A stretch of DNA of 64,000 nucleotides from Girardinichthys multiradiatus (GCF_021462225.1 NC_061812.1:49779848-49843847); one strand, 5' to 3'. Counted from the stretch's first letter, positions 44,090 through 55,319 are shown. Numbers and translations: made by a program. The notes: a model not told the origin generated them from the letters alone.

Positions 44090-45949
44090 TACAATAAATC
44101 TGTGAAGGTCCTGGCAGAAAATCTTAATGCGATTGCAATTCCAAAACAGATGTAAACAGTTTCTGATTGTTGGTCACAGAAAGAGCAGTTTGTAATCATT
44201 TCCTTTTTGAGTTTCTGCATGTGGCTGGTAACAGAATAACATCCGTGTAAAATTTTTAAATGAGACCTCGTCAACTTTGTTGTTAACTAGGTATTTGTGA
44301 GGTGGCAACCAAACTTTCTTCCAGCAGATAACACCAACAGATTCCAGAAAGAAACAACCCTGACAATAAAAACTATACGTTTTTGAAAGAGAGCACATAT
44401 GAATGTGTTCTTATGGCAAGGATGGAAGGAAAAGCATATGGTCTCAACTTCTGAATCTATTGGGTTCAAAGAGTCACTGCACCAAAGTGATAGCTGATCT
44501 ATATTTCTCAACAACTCCATTTGGGATAGCATTTAGTAGTATGGGAAATTCTTTAGGAGTGACAGGGAAATGATATGTTGACGGAAATACACTATAGGTT
44601 AATACTGTAACCATCCTCCTTCATTAAATCACTTATTCACTAGTACATTTTAATTTTGAACACAATTTTTAAAAATCAGTGATGTATTTTGATTGGTGAT
44701 GTGTCTTATTCAATTGGAAATGCTTGTGTGGTGAAAGATTCAGGTTGTATATTAAATACTATGCCTGAGGAACCTGCCTATGAAACCCCACACATTTTAC
44801 AGGTGATTTATTGGCATTATAATCGACCTAGAGCAAAATTTAGGCCACCAAAAAAGGAATGGATGTAGTGAAGAATAAAATTTCAAATCAAAGTGGGATT
44901 TTTAAGATAATGTTTTGCCCAACTTATTTTAATGTATATTTCAAGGCAGTAAGATCCAAAAAGTTAAGTCCTCCAGCATCATAATTGTTCATGACAACAC
45001 TTTTCTGATATAATTACTAAGACTTTTCCAAATAAAATGAAAGAGCATTTTATCAATAGTCTGACTAGTTTTGTTATCTAAATGTAAAGAAAAAGCAGCA
45101 TATGTGAGCCTTGAGATTCCCTCAGCCTATGTAAGAACATGACACAATAGATCTCTGTGCAACCACTGATTTGTTCTCTTTCGGGTTTTTTGGAATGTGA
45201 ATACCCTCCTTCTGTGAATACCTGCAGTGAGGTGAATACTTATGCTTAGAGGTCAAAACAGCAACCAGCTACATTGTGTGTGACAGAATTCTGACCTAAA
45301 TTGATAGGCGGTTGCACTGACGCAGCCTCTGAGCCTCTTATGATAAGTTATTGACATAAAAAGACTATCTGGACAGCAGAACAAAGTGAACGGACCAGCT
45401 GGGATCAGGATTAACTATTAGCATAAAGAGTTTGAATAGCTTTACAGTAGTAATTTCCAAAACCAAATTTGTTTAATGGGTAAGAAATGAATGGATGTTC
45501 TATTGTAACAAAAGGCTTATAGAAATTTAGACAGAAGATAAAGCTATCCTCCGAGACTAATTCAGAATAGTTGAGTTGCATGTTCCTCTGATACGAGTAA
45601 AATGGTGAAAGTCAATTTTAAAATGCACAAAATGGAGTCAAATACCTTAACAAAGAGGAAAATGTTAATAGCTCTATCAGATTAGTAATTTGTACCCTTT
45701 TTAACCAAATATTATCTTGTGTTGGGCTAGGAGGAAGAGCATTATTTTCTATACTCTAAGAAGACTTCTAACAGAAATGGAGCCAGCTAATTGGAGAAGG
45801 CTTTTTAGAAGTCTGAGGTTAAGCCATATGTTCCTGGAGATTTATTGGTCTTCATTGAGCTAATAGAGTCCATAAATTGCCTCAATGTAAGAGTGCTGTC
45901 ACAATAGTTTTTAATCAGGTTTATTAATAGAATTTAAATCTTTATTTAA
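44090..45949 (-). pseudogene. L1-type LINE ORF2 relic, main part
   Basis: On the minus strand, pieces appear in L1 ORF2 order from right to left: SMKTNKSPGTYGLTSDF (near 45840, reverse transcriptase), FCLNFYKPFVTIEHPF (near 45530, catalytic Asp position now Asn), EGISRLTYAAFSLHLDNK and WKSLSNYIRKVL (near 45100), then VTPKEFPI, YLVNNKVDEVSFK and NCSFCDQQSETVY (Cys motif, near 44190). Many stops and shifts occur. Bases 45160-45400 do not match, so the second catalytic motif is lost. Old relic. Confidence 0.65.
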
Positions 45950-46185
45950 GTCTTAAAACATCTCTTGAGGCAGGAGCAGATGGCATGGAGAGTCAAAAGA
46001 TTTAATAAATGAAAAGCAAAAACTTGCAGGCATGGAGTAGGGTAGATGTGGCAGGAACAAAGCAGACAAGGCATGGAACAGGTCATTAACAGGCTTAGCA
46101 AGAACAGCGCAGGCATGGTCCGACTGAGCACAGCAAGACCAGAACTAAAAACCAGCAAGGAATAAACAGAAATGAAGAGTATATA

Positions 46186-47198
46186 CAGGTCCTTCTCAAA
46201 ATATTAGCATATTGTGATAAAGTTCATTATTTTCCATAATGTCATGATGAAAATTTAACATTCATATATTTTAGATTCATTGCACACTAACTGAAATATT
46301 TCAGGTCTTTTATTGTCTTAATACGGATGATTTTGGCATACAGCTCATGAAAACCCAAAATTCCTATCTCACAAAATTAGCATATCATTAAAAGGGTCTC
46401 TAAACGAGTTATGAACCTAATCATCTGAATCAACGAGTTAACTCTAAACACCTGCAAAAGATTCCTGAGGCCTTTAAAACTCCCAGCCTGGTTCATCACT
46501 CAAAACCCCAATCATGGGTAAGACTGCCGACCTGACTGCTGTCCAGAAGGCCACTATTGACACCCTCAAGCAAGAGGGTAAGACACAGAAAGAAATTTCT
46601 GAACAAATAGGCTGTTCCCAGAGTGCTTTATCAAGGCACCTCAGTGGGAAGTCTGTGGGAAGGAAAAAGTGTGGCAGAAAACGCTGCACAACGAGAAGAG
46701 GTGACCGGACCCTGAGGAAGATTGTGGAGAAGGACCGATTCCAGACCTTGGGGGACCTGCGGAAGCAGTGGACTGAGTCTGGAGTAGAAACATCCAGAGC
46801 CACCGTGCACAGGCGTGTGCAGGCCTCCATAAGACCTCAGCAGTGCCACAGGCTGATTGCCTCCATGCCACGCCGCACTGAAGCAGTCATTTCTGCAAAA
46901 GGATTCCCGACCAAGTATTGAGTACATAACTGTACATGATTATTTGAAGGTTGAAATTTTTTGTATTAAAAACACTTTTATTTTATTGGTCGGATGAAAT
47001 ATGCTAATTTTGTGAGATAGGAATTTTGGGTTTTCATGAGCTGTATGCCAAAATCATCCGTATTAAGACAATAAAAGACCTGAAATATTTCAGTTAGTGT
47101 GCAATGAATCTAAAATATATGAATGTTAAATTTTCATCATGACATTATGGAAAATAATGAACTTTATCACAATATGCTAATATTTTGAGAAGGACCTG
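46186..47198 (+). mobile_element. Tc1-like transposon, copy 4, internally deleted (1013 bp)
   Basis: Both full terminal repeats and TA flanks (46184-46185, 47199-47200) are present. About 600 bp of the transposase interior are missing. The ends are as well preserved as in the full-length copies, so it could have moved with transposase supplied from elsewhere, or been deleted after insertion. Confidence 0.92.
46514..46921 (+). pseudogene. deleted Tc1 transposase: DNA-binding part fused to tail
   Basis: The 135-residue frame is open from MGKTADLTAVQKATIDTL through the paired helix-turn-helix (GCSQSALSRHLSGK, ESGVETSRATVHRRVQ) and then jumps to ASIRPQQCHRLIASMPRR, the normal C-terminus. The three catalytic residues are all lost. 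The joint lies at HRRVQ/ASIRP with two shared bases (GG), suggesting end joining at microhomology. The product could in principle bind the terminal repeats without cutting them. Confidence 0.9.
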
Positions 47199-47525
47199 TA
47201 TAGACCAGGGCAAAGGTGAAAGCAGTAAGACTGATTACAAGGAGCCGATGGACTGAATGAAGCAGATTACTGACTGGCTGTAGCAGGGAGTGGTAACAAG
47301 AACATGAACAGAGGGACGTTTTGCAGGACAAAGACTAAAATGCATTTTGAACAGAACATAAACTAGAATGCATTTTGAAAAGGATACAAGAATCATGAGA
47401 AACAAAACCTAAGGAAAGAACTAAAGCACCACTTGGAAAACAATGATCAGAAGCAAGATCCAAAACAAAACTTGAAGAACATAAGTCGAAGCAGAGAAAA
47501 ACTCCAACACCCTCAAGTCATGACA

Positions 47526-47915
47526 CTTTGTGGTTTCTTCATCATATTTTGAACTATAAATGTTACTGTAAAATTAGTACAAAAGTTTGAAATGAGTTTA
47601 GTATTTTCTGTCATTTCAATTAATATTTAGTTGACTAATTGAATAATTTTTTGCATAATATTTTTCAAGTCTAAAAACATATGCTGAATTCTGCTCCTTC
47701 CTTCAGCCGTCTCTTTCTGGATCCTTTGCTTTTTGACAGTAAATCTCATCTATCTAATTCTGAAGGTCTAACAGATTCAGGCTATCCTCTGAATGGATTT
47801 TGTTTGGAAACCTTTGATAATATAAAGCAATTTTAGTAGCACTTTTTTCTTCTTTGGCTTTCCTAGATTTTGGAGCAAAACGTCCATATTGAAAGGGATT
47901 ATGAAAATTGATTTT
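47526..47915 (-). pseudogene. L1-type LINE ORF2 relic, upstream part
   Basis: The minus strand gives YGRFAPKSRKAKEEKSATKI and ALYYQRF, then EIYCQKAKDPERDG and FRLEKYYAKN, which match the segment of L1 ORF2 between endonuclease and reverse transcriptase. It joins the relic at 44090-45949 when the LTR-like repeat is removed. Confidence 0.55.
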
Positions 47916-48407
47916 TAATATTTATCAAAAATTATGATTAAAAATCGTAATTAAGAAGAAATAAGAAGACCCAATACTGACTAGCACTAGGTGGTGCTAG
48001 AGTACCTGCCCTTTTTTCCTCTGGTCAAAAAAGTTCCCTCCTGAAATCTTTTTTTTACAGTGAATTGTGTTTTTCCCAAGATAACATTTCTGAATTTAAA
48101 CGCCTATAATACCAGTGCCCCAGGTTAATGTAACAGAGAGATTTTAACCATCCCATTAATCTTAACTACCATAAGAATCATTTCTGTCATTTATTGCACT
48201 AGCTACATGCAGAAGCATAGATTATTCTTCTTATGACCATATTCTCTGCTGCTGGTTTCATTTTTACTATGAAGAATTGATGACTCTTTTTCTGGGTATA
48301 GTTGATTTATGCTGTAGAATAGTCACTGGTTATTTCTGAGGATATCTCATTTAGTGTGACCTTGTATACAGCAGAACATTGACCATTTTGCAGCATAATA
48401 AACATTA
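47916..48407. other. no recognised feature
   Basis: AT-rich; may include more decayed L1. Confidence 0.35.
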
Positions 48408-48930
48408 TTAAAGATGTGCATCAGGCAGCATATGGCTATTAATAAATATCACACTAAAAAGCTTAATGTGCCGAATAAGGTTTCCTTTTTTTCCACTTGA
48501 GCACCTGCTCCCCAAAATGTCTGTGGACGCCACTGAACTGGATGAAAACAGTCCAGACACAGATCGGGTTCTAGATACCTCCAATGCTGTCTCACTTACT
48601 GAGGATGAAGTAGTCATGTTTAGGAGGATGCCAGTGATTTTAATTTTAATAGAATCTATTTTATTTATAAAGAATCCCATAAAGTCATTACTGCTGAGAG
48701 CTGGGGGAATAGATGGCTCAACAGAGCTAGGACTGTTTGGTAACTGTACTAAAAATAAACTTATCTTAATGATGAGAAATAAGTTAGCTTAGCAGCAATA
48801 AGAATAAGTCAGTTTAGCTTGTTGAAGCATATTTTAATATAATAATAGACTACTTTTACAGATTAAGTAGGACTCCTAGCTGTGTAGATTGCCATTTTAT
48901 TCAAATGTTCTAACTTTGTGCTTTAAAATT
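48408..48930 (-). pseudogene. L2-type LINE linker fragment, third copy
   Basis: The minus-strand frame 48408-48680 reads MGFFINKIDSIKIKITGILL and TTSSSVSETALEVSRT, the linker before the L2 reverse transcriptase. Nucleotide phrases such as CTCCAATGCTGTCTCACTTA and AAAGAATCCCATAAAG are shared with 18780-18880, so both fragments come from the same L2 subfamily. No catalytic motif is included. Confidence 0.6.
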
Positions 48931-49572
48931 TGTAGTTTTTTTGATAATCGTCAATAGACTTAAAAGAGTGAGCAGCAAACATACATACTTTGGATTCCAC
49001 CATTGTTATTTTTAATATCTTTGTCTACCGTGGGTTTTAAACTGCTCGAGATTCGTTATGTTGTGCGTGTGCACATAGCTTTCAAATGATTTCAGTCAGA
49101 CTGCGCATGAGCCAGGGCTTTCCCATAAGAAAGATATAGTTTTTTCCATTTACACAACAGGGAAAACCTGGACGTTTTTAAAAGAATTACCCTCGTGCAC
49201 TGTCATGTACATAAACAGTAGAATGCACTTCTGGATTTAATTAACATTTATCTCTAATTACAACGGTAAATAAGAACACTGAAATATTAGGCGAAAAGAA
49301 GACAACATTTTAAGTAAAAAATCATAAAGATCTGTTTTTTCCATTACAGTAAATATCAATGCAATAATTTAATACCACAAAACCTTAACTTATTGCTGTA
49401 ATATAATACATTAATCATATTAGGTATTTTCTTTATTATTTTCAACAATGATAATTGTTTTACCTGTTCACCAAGGCTAACCTTTCAAGCTCAAAACTTT
49501 ATACAAATCCAGCAAGGCCTGCCATGTCATGCACACCTGCATCTGGGGTGACGTTAATGATTCCAGTGTCTC
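48931..49572. other. no recognised feature
   Basis: AT-rich sequence without motif-bearing frames. Confidence 0.4.
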
Positions 49573-49582
49573 GGATTCAGTT
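49573..49582 (+). repeat. target site duplication, left (short Rex3 derivative)
   Basis: GGATTCAGTT, exactly repeated at 49842-49851. Confidence 0.75.
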
Positions 49583-49841
49583 CACTCGTACTTGCTCTCC
49601 AACGAGTCCTGACCCCCGGCCTGGCTCCAGGGTGGGACCCCGGCTCCGCCGTACCGGGCGGCGTCACATGCCTGGATTTTGTGGTCCTCATGAGGGATTC
49701 TTGAACTGCTCTTTGTCTGACCCGTCACCCAGAGTCTGTTTGCCGTGGGAGACCCTACCAGACAACATAGCCTCTAGGATCATTCCAGCATTCAAACCCC
49801 TCCACCACGTTAAGGTAGCTGTTCATGGAGGGGTCCTTGAA
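49583..49841 (-). mobile_element. 259-bp Rex3 deletion derivative
   Basis: The left edge CACTCGTACT is the Rex3 3' tail of copy C type. Directly after it comes the Rex3 5' region (CTCTCCAACGAGTCCTGACC, corresponding to about 9969-10225 of copy A) up to the 5' end block. About 3.1 kb of Rex3 interior are missing. The 10-bp repeats flanking it suggest it was inserted as this short unit. Eight extra bases (TCCTTGAA) lie between the usual 5' end and the right duplication. Confidence 0.72.
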
Positions 49842-49851
49842 GGATTCAGTT

Positions 49852-51770
49852 TATTCTTATCGATCTGAAGTGTTTTATCACAAGGTTTTACAGTTAACTC
49901 CTCATGTTGTACTCTGTACCTTTGAAAATGAGGGATGATCTTAAATGGCTTTCTGAGGATTAAGTAATAACTTATAAAATGATATATTTCCTTTAAAACT
50001 TAAGATAAAGAAAATATGTGTAAAAAGCAGAACAATCAACTAAAGATTTCTTTATCTATAACTTAAATTTGAATTTCCACATTTCCATTTTTGGATCACT
50101 AAGATAAATACTAGCTGATGCATTTCTAAATACAAGGAATAAAAAGACCAAATGAATGTGAAGGATTTACCTTTTTTTTTTGCTGTTGTTGTTTAATGAT
50201 TGGACTTTCTTAATCTGTAAAATACCTGACTCAAGTCATATCTCTGGCTGCCCTTCCATCGGCCAATAATCTGTACTATAGGATCCAGTTTGCCATTAGA
50301 GCACCAGAAAACAACACATCCCATCTGAAAATGTTCTTTTCAGATCCTGTGTCTTGCTCTGCAGCCCTATTTTATGTTTCCAAAAGGGAGTTCTCTTAAT
50401 TTTATTGTTGGTGTACATTTAAAAAATTTTTTGTGAATGACATTGTGTACCAAAAAATGCATGTAGTGCAGTATAACTGTACATGATGCATTACATTTCT
50501 CTTCCTTCTGCACCTGTCACCTTGTAACGCTAAAACGTTGATCAAGATCTTTTCGCTTGCAGACGCTTTTCATCTGACAGCCCTATTTTCATTTAGAATT
50601 CTACCATTAGCAAAGCATTAAGATTGTATAATTTTTAACATTAACAGAAGCTACTTTTCTCACAAAAGCCTCTCAAGTTCACTTACTGTAAATTCAGTTA
50701 ACTTGCTCAGCTACATCTAGTATTTGAGAAATTGCACTTGCATATTTATTTGATGTATTTTTATCAGAATATGTTTTGTAAAATGTCTTCCTATCTTTTA
50801 GCTAATATCCTTTTGCCAAAATTTGATTACATGTTTCATTTTTTTTAAGCAAGATTGTTTGATATATCATCAGTTTTTAAAGCAAGCTTCAGCAGGTGGT
50901 CCAGTTTTGCTAATTCAGCAGATCAGCTTTCAAGACTGGTTGTACTGTTTTGAATTTTCTGCTTATTTATTACATTTTGTTTTTCATTCACTGCAGTTTC
51001 TTTGTCAGTTTTCAGTTTGCATATATCGTTTTCAGTTGCTCAGCAAGCAGTTCTGCCTTAGTTTTTTTAGTATCTTCTGATTGATACATTTTTACAACTG
51101 TTCTGATGACTTTAGTTTCTTTAAGATTTTCAGGTTAATGTAATGTTTCTTTATCAGATAAGAAGACAGTTGTTTTTTTAAACTTTCTGTCAATAAATGT
51201 GGTTTAAGATTTTTTATTATATTAACCTCCTTTAATAGCATTCAGCTAAAACATTTCAGCTTACAGTGAAATTGTAGTTAGTTGTTGTAGTTATACATTG
51301 TTTTTCATCATCTGTTACTGGGAACCAGGTCTGGTGCCTTTAACACTTGCATTGTCACCATCAACTTCAGGTGTTACTGTAGCTCTCTGAGAAGGTATTT
51401 TTCTGTCACGTTTGTTTGGCATTATGTATTATCTTTTCTCTTCAAAGGAATCCAGATTACACTTTTATAAATGAACCTCGAGGTTTTTACTGGTTTAAAA
51501 ATAAGTTTGCAGTACTGTCAATCATTTTACGAGAGGCGGGTTACACAGGTCGCCAGTCCATCAATGACCTACAATTTTGATTTAAAAAACTGAAACATAT
51601 TTCATAGGGATCCTAGGTCTGGGCAGTTCATTGTTTTTACAATAGGTCACTAAGTATTACATGTATTTATGGGTATCTATGAATTTTAACTCAGTTGTTT
51701 TAAAGTTTTGTTGCTCTTTCTTTATTCTTGTCTACTAATAAATACAAATTTTTTAGTATTTTCAGGCTAC
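49852..51770. other. AT-rich stretch, nothing recognised
   Basis: About 1.9 kb with low GC. Short open stretches such as 50823-51080 are Phe/Leu-rich without motifs. No repeat ends are recognised. Confidence 0.35.
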
Positions 51771-51990
51771 TTTGGGCCAAAGGTTGATGAGCAATTTTTT
51801 AATCATCTCATCAGACCTGCGGCGTTATGTCTTGCACAATGGGATGAAGAAAGGGGGAGAGCTGCCAACCGATCACCACCTGGTAGTGAGTTGAGTTTGG
51901 TGGCAGGGGAGGCTGCAAGACAGACCCTGCAAACCCAAACTAGTAGTGAGGATGGCACATCCAGCTCCTGGAAGTGGTTATTGTTTCTTT
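51771..51990 (+). pseudogene. short LINE endonuclease fragment
   Basis: In one frame the text [12 protein letters not shown] corresponds to the end of the endonuclease domain in RTE-like LINEs (compare [10 protein letters not shown] in Rex3). It then differs from Rex3, so it is another RTE-like family. A stop follows at once. The 99-codon frame here in another phase is accidental. Confidence 0.4.
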
Positions 51991-52296
51991 GTGTGTTCTA
52001 TGTGTAATACTTTTTGCCATAAATAGTATATTTATGGAAATGTGTTATTGTAGCCAACATAATAATTAATATAGTCCTAAAGTAATGTAGAGGACTGAAA
52101 GGCATTCTTTAGCTCCCTTCTTCCATTATTGTATTTCTCCCCAATTCAGTAGACAGCTTTTAAGTTTTTTACAGTCAGTATTTTCCTACGGGCAGTTGTT
52201 TTGCTATGTGCAGCATTTTTCTTTTGCATTTGTTTTGTAACTTGCAGTTGTTTTTTGTGTTTGTATCATTTATGTATTTGCAGCTCGTTTAAACAT
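51991..52296. other. no recognised feature
   Basis: T-rich flank of the LTR-like segment. Confidence 0.35.
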
Positions 52297-53079
52297 TGTC
52301 ATGATTTGCCAGTGTTAGGGTTTTGAGTTTGGGTTTTATTATTTTCTCAGCCCATGTCAGTGTAGTGTTTTTGTTTACTTTTTTTAGCCAGGTCTTTTTT
52401 GTTCATCCAGGTCATTAGATTACTTCTGTTAGTTGTTACTCTCTAGATTCTTGTGTTTTATGTGTTTGTTTATATTTTCCTATAGGTCTGTTTTTCCCTT
52501 GGTTCTCTTATTCAGTCTAGTTTTCTTGTTTTCTGCTCAGTTCCTCATGTCCCTGCTTTCCCTCTGCTCATTAGTTTAATTAGACACATTCTCCTGCAGC
52601 CTGCTCCATACCTGTGTCATATTTCCCTTGATTACCTGTCTTCCTGTTTTCTTCCCTGTCGCTACCAGGCTCCATGTCCTTGTTCTGGCTCTCCCATGTA
52701 AGTTATTGTTGTTGAGCACTGCAGCTTCACTTGCTCTGAACTCGGAGGAATAATTTGATGGAGGCAGAGATCCTCTTTAGCCTCTGTGGCATATTTATGC
52801 ATTGACATCAACAGTGAAAATCTTTCTTGAATAAAATCTCAACAAAAAAAAAGAACATGACGACAAAACATGTATCCCTGACTTTTCTAACTTACGCATC
52901 ACAGCGGTGAAAATTAGGTACTACACCTCACTTGGTAATATTACACTTCCTACACCTTGACATTAACATGAGTAACAATTGTTATTATCATTATTAAAGA
53001 AGAAACCTTTCAACTCACCATGCTGCACCCAAGCGTTTGTCTGCACTTTGGTCCAAACAAACCACAACAAATTATAACA
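52297..53079 (+). repeat. LTR-like segment (783 bp)
   Basis: Begins TGTCATGATT and ends AAATTATAACA, near-inverse termini as in Gypsy LTRs. The text is pyrimidine-rich with TTGAATAAAATC near 52826 as a possible poly(A) signal. Its last 40 bases recur at 55390-55429 with two differences, supporting an LTR pair with the right one mostly lost. Confidence 0.5.
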
Positions 53080-53134
53080 ATAGGAACCAGCCCAATTAGG
53101 ACCAAGCAGACAATCGCACTTCAGAGTTGTGCCG

Positions 53135-53735
53135 ATGGATCCAGCAGCAGGACAAGGAGGCTAGAGCTCTTTATTGGGAGGACACTGGAATCCGGCCTTC
53201 TCCCCTGCTGCTGGAGGAGATTGAAGAGGTTTTTGGGAGTTCCTAGCTGGCGCTCGCATCGTTGGGATACGTACCGGGCCAGAACTGCTCCTCTCTGCCT
53301 CCAGCCTCTTCACCAGCCTCTGCTGACCTGGCTGATGTCTCCTGCCGACCTGTAGCTGCTCCCTCCTCGCAACGTCGCCTTCCACTCACAGCAGTCACAG
53401 CATCCGCTGCCCGTATCTCCTCGTCTGCAGTGTCTGCTGCCCGTATCTCCTCGTCTACAGTGTCCACTGCTGAGCTTTCCACGTCTTCACCACCCACTGC
53501 CAAGCTCTCCTTGTTCACAGCAGACGCCGCCCAGCATTCCTCGTCTGTAGCAGCCGCCGCCCAGCTCTCCTTGTCTGCAGCTGATGAGCCTTCCACGTCC
53601 GCGACAGCCGCTGCCGAGCCTTCCACATCCGAAGCAGACCTGGATTCTCCTGGCTCGCCTTGGCAGAGGTTGAAGGTTTTGAACCAGCTAAAGGACTGGC
53701 CAGAGGAATGGGGAATTTATTTTCAATGTCCCTAA
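53135..53735 (+). pseudogene. gag-like start of a non-autonomous LTR element, broken
   Basis: ATG at 53135 (MDPAAGQGG) follows the LTR-like end by about 55 bases, the usual place for a fish Gypsy gag, but hits TAG after nine codons. From 53262 an open frame is rich in Ala and Ser (SSAVSAARISSSTVSTAELS) and ends RLKVLNQLKDWPEEWGIYFQ at 53735. It lacks a recognisable capsid or zinc knuckle. Gag identity is inferred only from position. Confidence 0.4.
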
Positions 53736-53744
53736 ACTGAGGAG

Positions 53745-54824
53745 ATGGTTGAGGCAGAGCGTCAAAAGATTATTAAGAAGATCGTCTCACCTGCTTCAGT
53801 CTCCACTGAAGGTCAGCCTGATGCCTCAGCTCCTGCTGATCTATTATCATCATCAATATCACCATCTTCTTCAACTCCTGTCTCCGCTGGACATCAGCCA
53901 GATGCCTTGGTTGTTGAACAGCCCACGCCATGTCTCCAGAGCGCAACTGCCTCAACCACCTCTGCGCGTCGCCTCCACGGCGATGCCTCAGCTCCTGTTC
54001 CTGTCACTGAGGGTTTTCGGGACGCCTCTGCTCCTGCTTCTGAGGGTCTTCCGGACGCCTCTGCTCCTGCTTCTGAGGGTCTTCCGGACGCCTCTGCTCC
54101 TGCCTCTGAGAGTCTTCTGGACGCCTCTGCTCCTGCCTCTGAGGGTCTTCCGGACGCCTCAGGTTCTATTCATGCCACTGAAAGTCAGCCGGGCGACACC
54201 GCAGCTCCAGCTTCAGCCTCCACTGGATATTGGCCAGACATCTCAGTTGCTGCACATGCCTCAGTCTCCGCTAAGGGTTTTGCCAGCACTTCAGTTCCTG
54301 CTTCCGCCAAAAGTCAGCTAGATGCCTCAGCTTCAACACCTGCTTCTGTCTTCGCTGAGGGTCGGCCCTACACCTCAGTTCCTGCTAATCTGTCATCATC
54401 TCCATCTACATTCCTGGCTCAGACATCATCAGCCTCATCATCATCATGCTCATCTGCACTCCTGACTCAGACATTATCTTCATCCTCTTCATCATCTACA
54501 CACCTGGTTCAGACATCATCAACATCATCACCTTCAGCCTCCGCTGAAGGTCGGTCAGATGTTCCTGTCCTGGGGGGGGTTCAAGGACGAACCGCCTCCA
54601 CTTCCTGTTCCTGTTTCGGAGGGGTTCAAGGACAAACCGCGTCCACTTCCACTTCCTGTTCCAACGGTTCCTGCACCACTCTCCAGGGTCTCGTCGAGAG
54701 TTCCAGTGGTTCCTGCACCACTCTCCAGAGTTCCAACAGTTCCTCCACCGCTCTCCAGAGTTCCAGCGGTACCTGCACTGCCTTACGAGGCTCCAGAGTA
54801 CCTCAGAAGGTCCAAGTCTCCTGA
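53745..54824 (+). CDS. Ser/Ala/Thr-rich repetitive open frame, 359 codons
   Basis: After a short charged start (MVEAERQKIIKKI) the protein is low complexity: APASEGLPDAS units repeated about five times, Ser-runs such as SSASSSSCSSALLTQTLSSS, and GSCTTLQSSNSSSTALQSS. There is no signal peptide or domain. Similar mucin-like predicted proteins are common in fish LTR-type repeats, so this is most likely repeat-derived; true expression is uncertain. The region is also largely open in another plus frame (53749-54321), showing that openness comes from composition. Confidence 0.4.
   Translation: MVEAERQKIIKKIVSPASVSTEGQPDASAPADLLSSSISPSSSTPVSAGHQPDALVVEQPTPCLQSATASTTSARRLHGDASAPVPVTEGFRDASAPASEGLPDASAPASEGLPDASAPASESLLDASAPASEGLPDASGSIHATESQPGDTAAPASASTGYWPDISVAAHASVSAKGFASTSVPASAKSQLDASASTPASVFAEGRPYTSVPANLSSSPSTFLAQTSSASSSSCSSALLTQTLSSSSSSSTHLVQTSSTSSPSASAEGRSDVPVLGGVQGRTASTSCSCFGGVQGQTASTSTSCSNGSCTTLQGLVESSSGSCTTLQSSNSSSTALQSSSGTCTALRGSRVPQKVQVS
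54005..54165 (+). repeat. 33-bp tandem repeat, about 4.5 units
   Basis: GACGCCTCTGCTCCTGCTTC-type units, a multiple of three, coding DASAPASEGLP in frame. Confidence 0.88.
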
Positions 54825-54859
54825 GCTCAACCAAAGCAGGCCTCCAGAACGCCTGCTCT

Positions 54860-55204
54860 AAGGGTCCTCTGCGCCCCGTGGCAGACCTCCAGACTGCCTG
54901 GTACAAGGGTCCTCTGCGCCCCGTGGCAGACCTCCAGACTGCCTGGTACAAGGGTCCTCTGCGCCCCGTGGCAGACCTCCAGACTGCCTGGTACAAGGGT
55001 CCTCTGCGCCCCGTGGCAGACCTCCAGACTACCTGGTACAAGGGTCCTCTGCGCCCCGTGGCAGACCTCCAGACTGCCTGGTACAAGGGTCCTCTGCGCC
55101 CCGTGGCAGACCTCCAGACTGCCTGGTACAAGGGTCCTCTGCGCCCCGTGGCAGACCTCCAGACTGCCTGGTACAAGGGTCCTCTGCGCCCCGTGGCAGA
55201 CCAC
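54860..55204 (+). repeat. 45-bp minisatellite, about 7.7 units
   Basis: Units contain GGGTCCTCTGCGCCCCGTGG and CAGACCTCCAGACTGCCTGG, nearly identical; one unit has ACTACC instead of ACTGCC. Unit length is a multiple of three, so long frames are open on both strands. Confidence 0.95.
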
Positions 55205-55319
55205 CAGACCACCAGCTCCTTCGTCGCCACCCTCCAGACCACCAGCTCCTTTGTCGCCACCCTCCAGACCACCAGCTCCTTTGTCGCCACCCTCCAGACC
55301 ACCAGCTCCTTTGTCGCCG
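55201..55319 (+). repeat. 30-bp tandem repeat, about 4 units
   Basis: CCAGACCACCAGCTCCTTTG units directly after the 45-bp array; they share CCAGAC with it and may have arisen from it. Confidence 0.92.

Larger units (their letters stand above)
45950..47525 (-). repeat. LTR-like repeat inserted in L1, carrying mini-Tc1
   Basis: On the minus strand it begins TGTCATGACTTGAGGGTG at 47525. Phrases such as TTGGATCTTGCTTCTGATCA and AAAATGCATTCTAGTTTATG recur at 57170-57330 (TTGGATCTTGTTTCTGATCA), so it belongs to a repeat family with a second copy at 56365-57335. L1 pieces continue on both sides, so it was inserted into the L1. Confidence 0.55.

Noticed and set aside
54860..55319. CRISPR-like array
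   Set aside because: Units are contiguous without unique spacers, and the context is a vertebrate repeat region.
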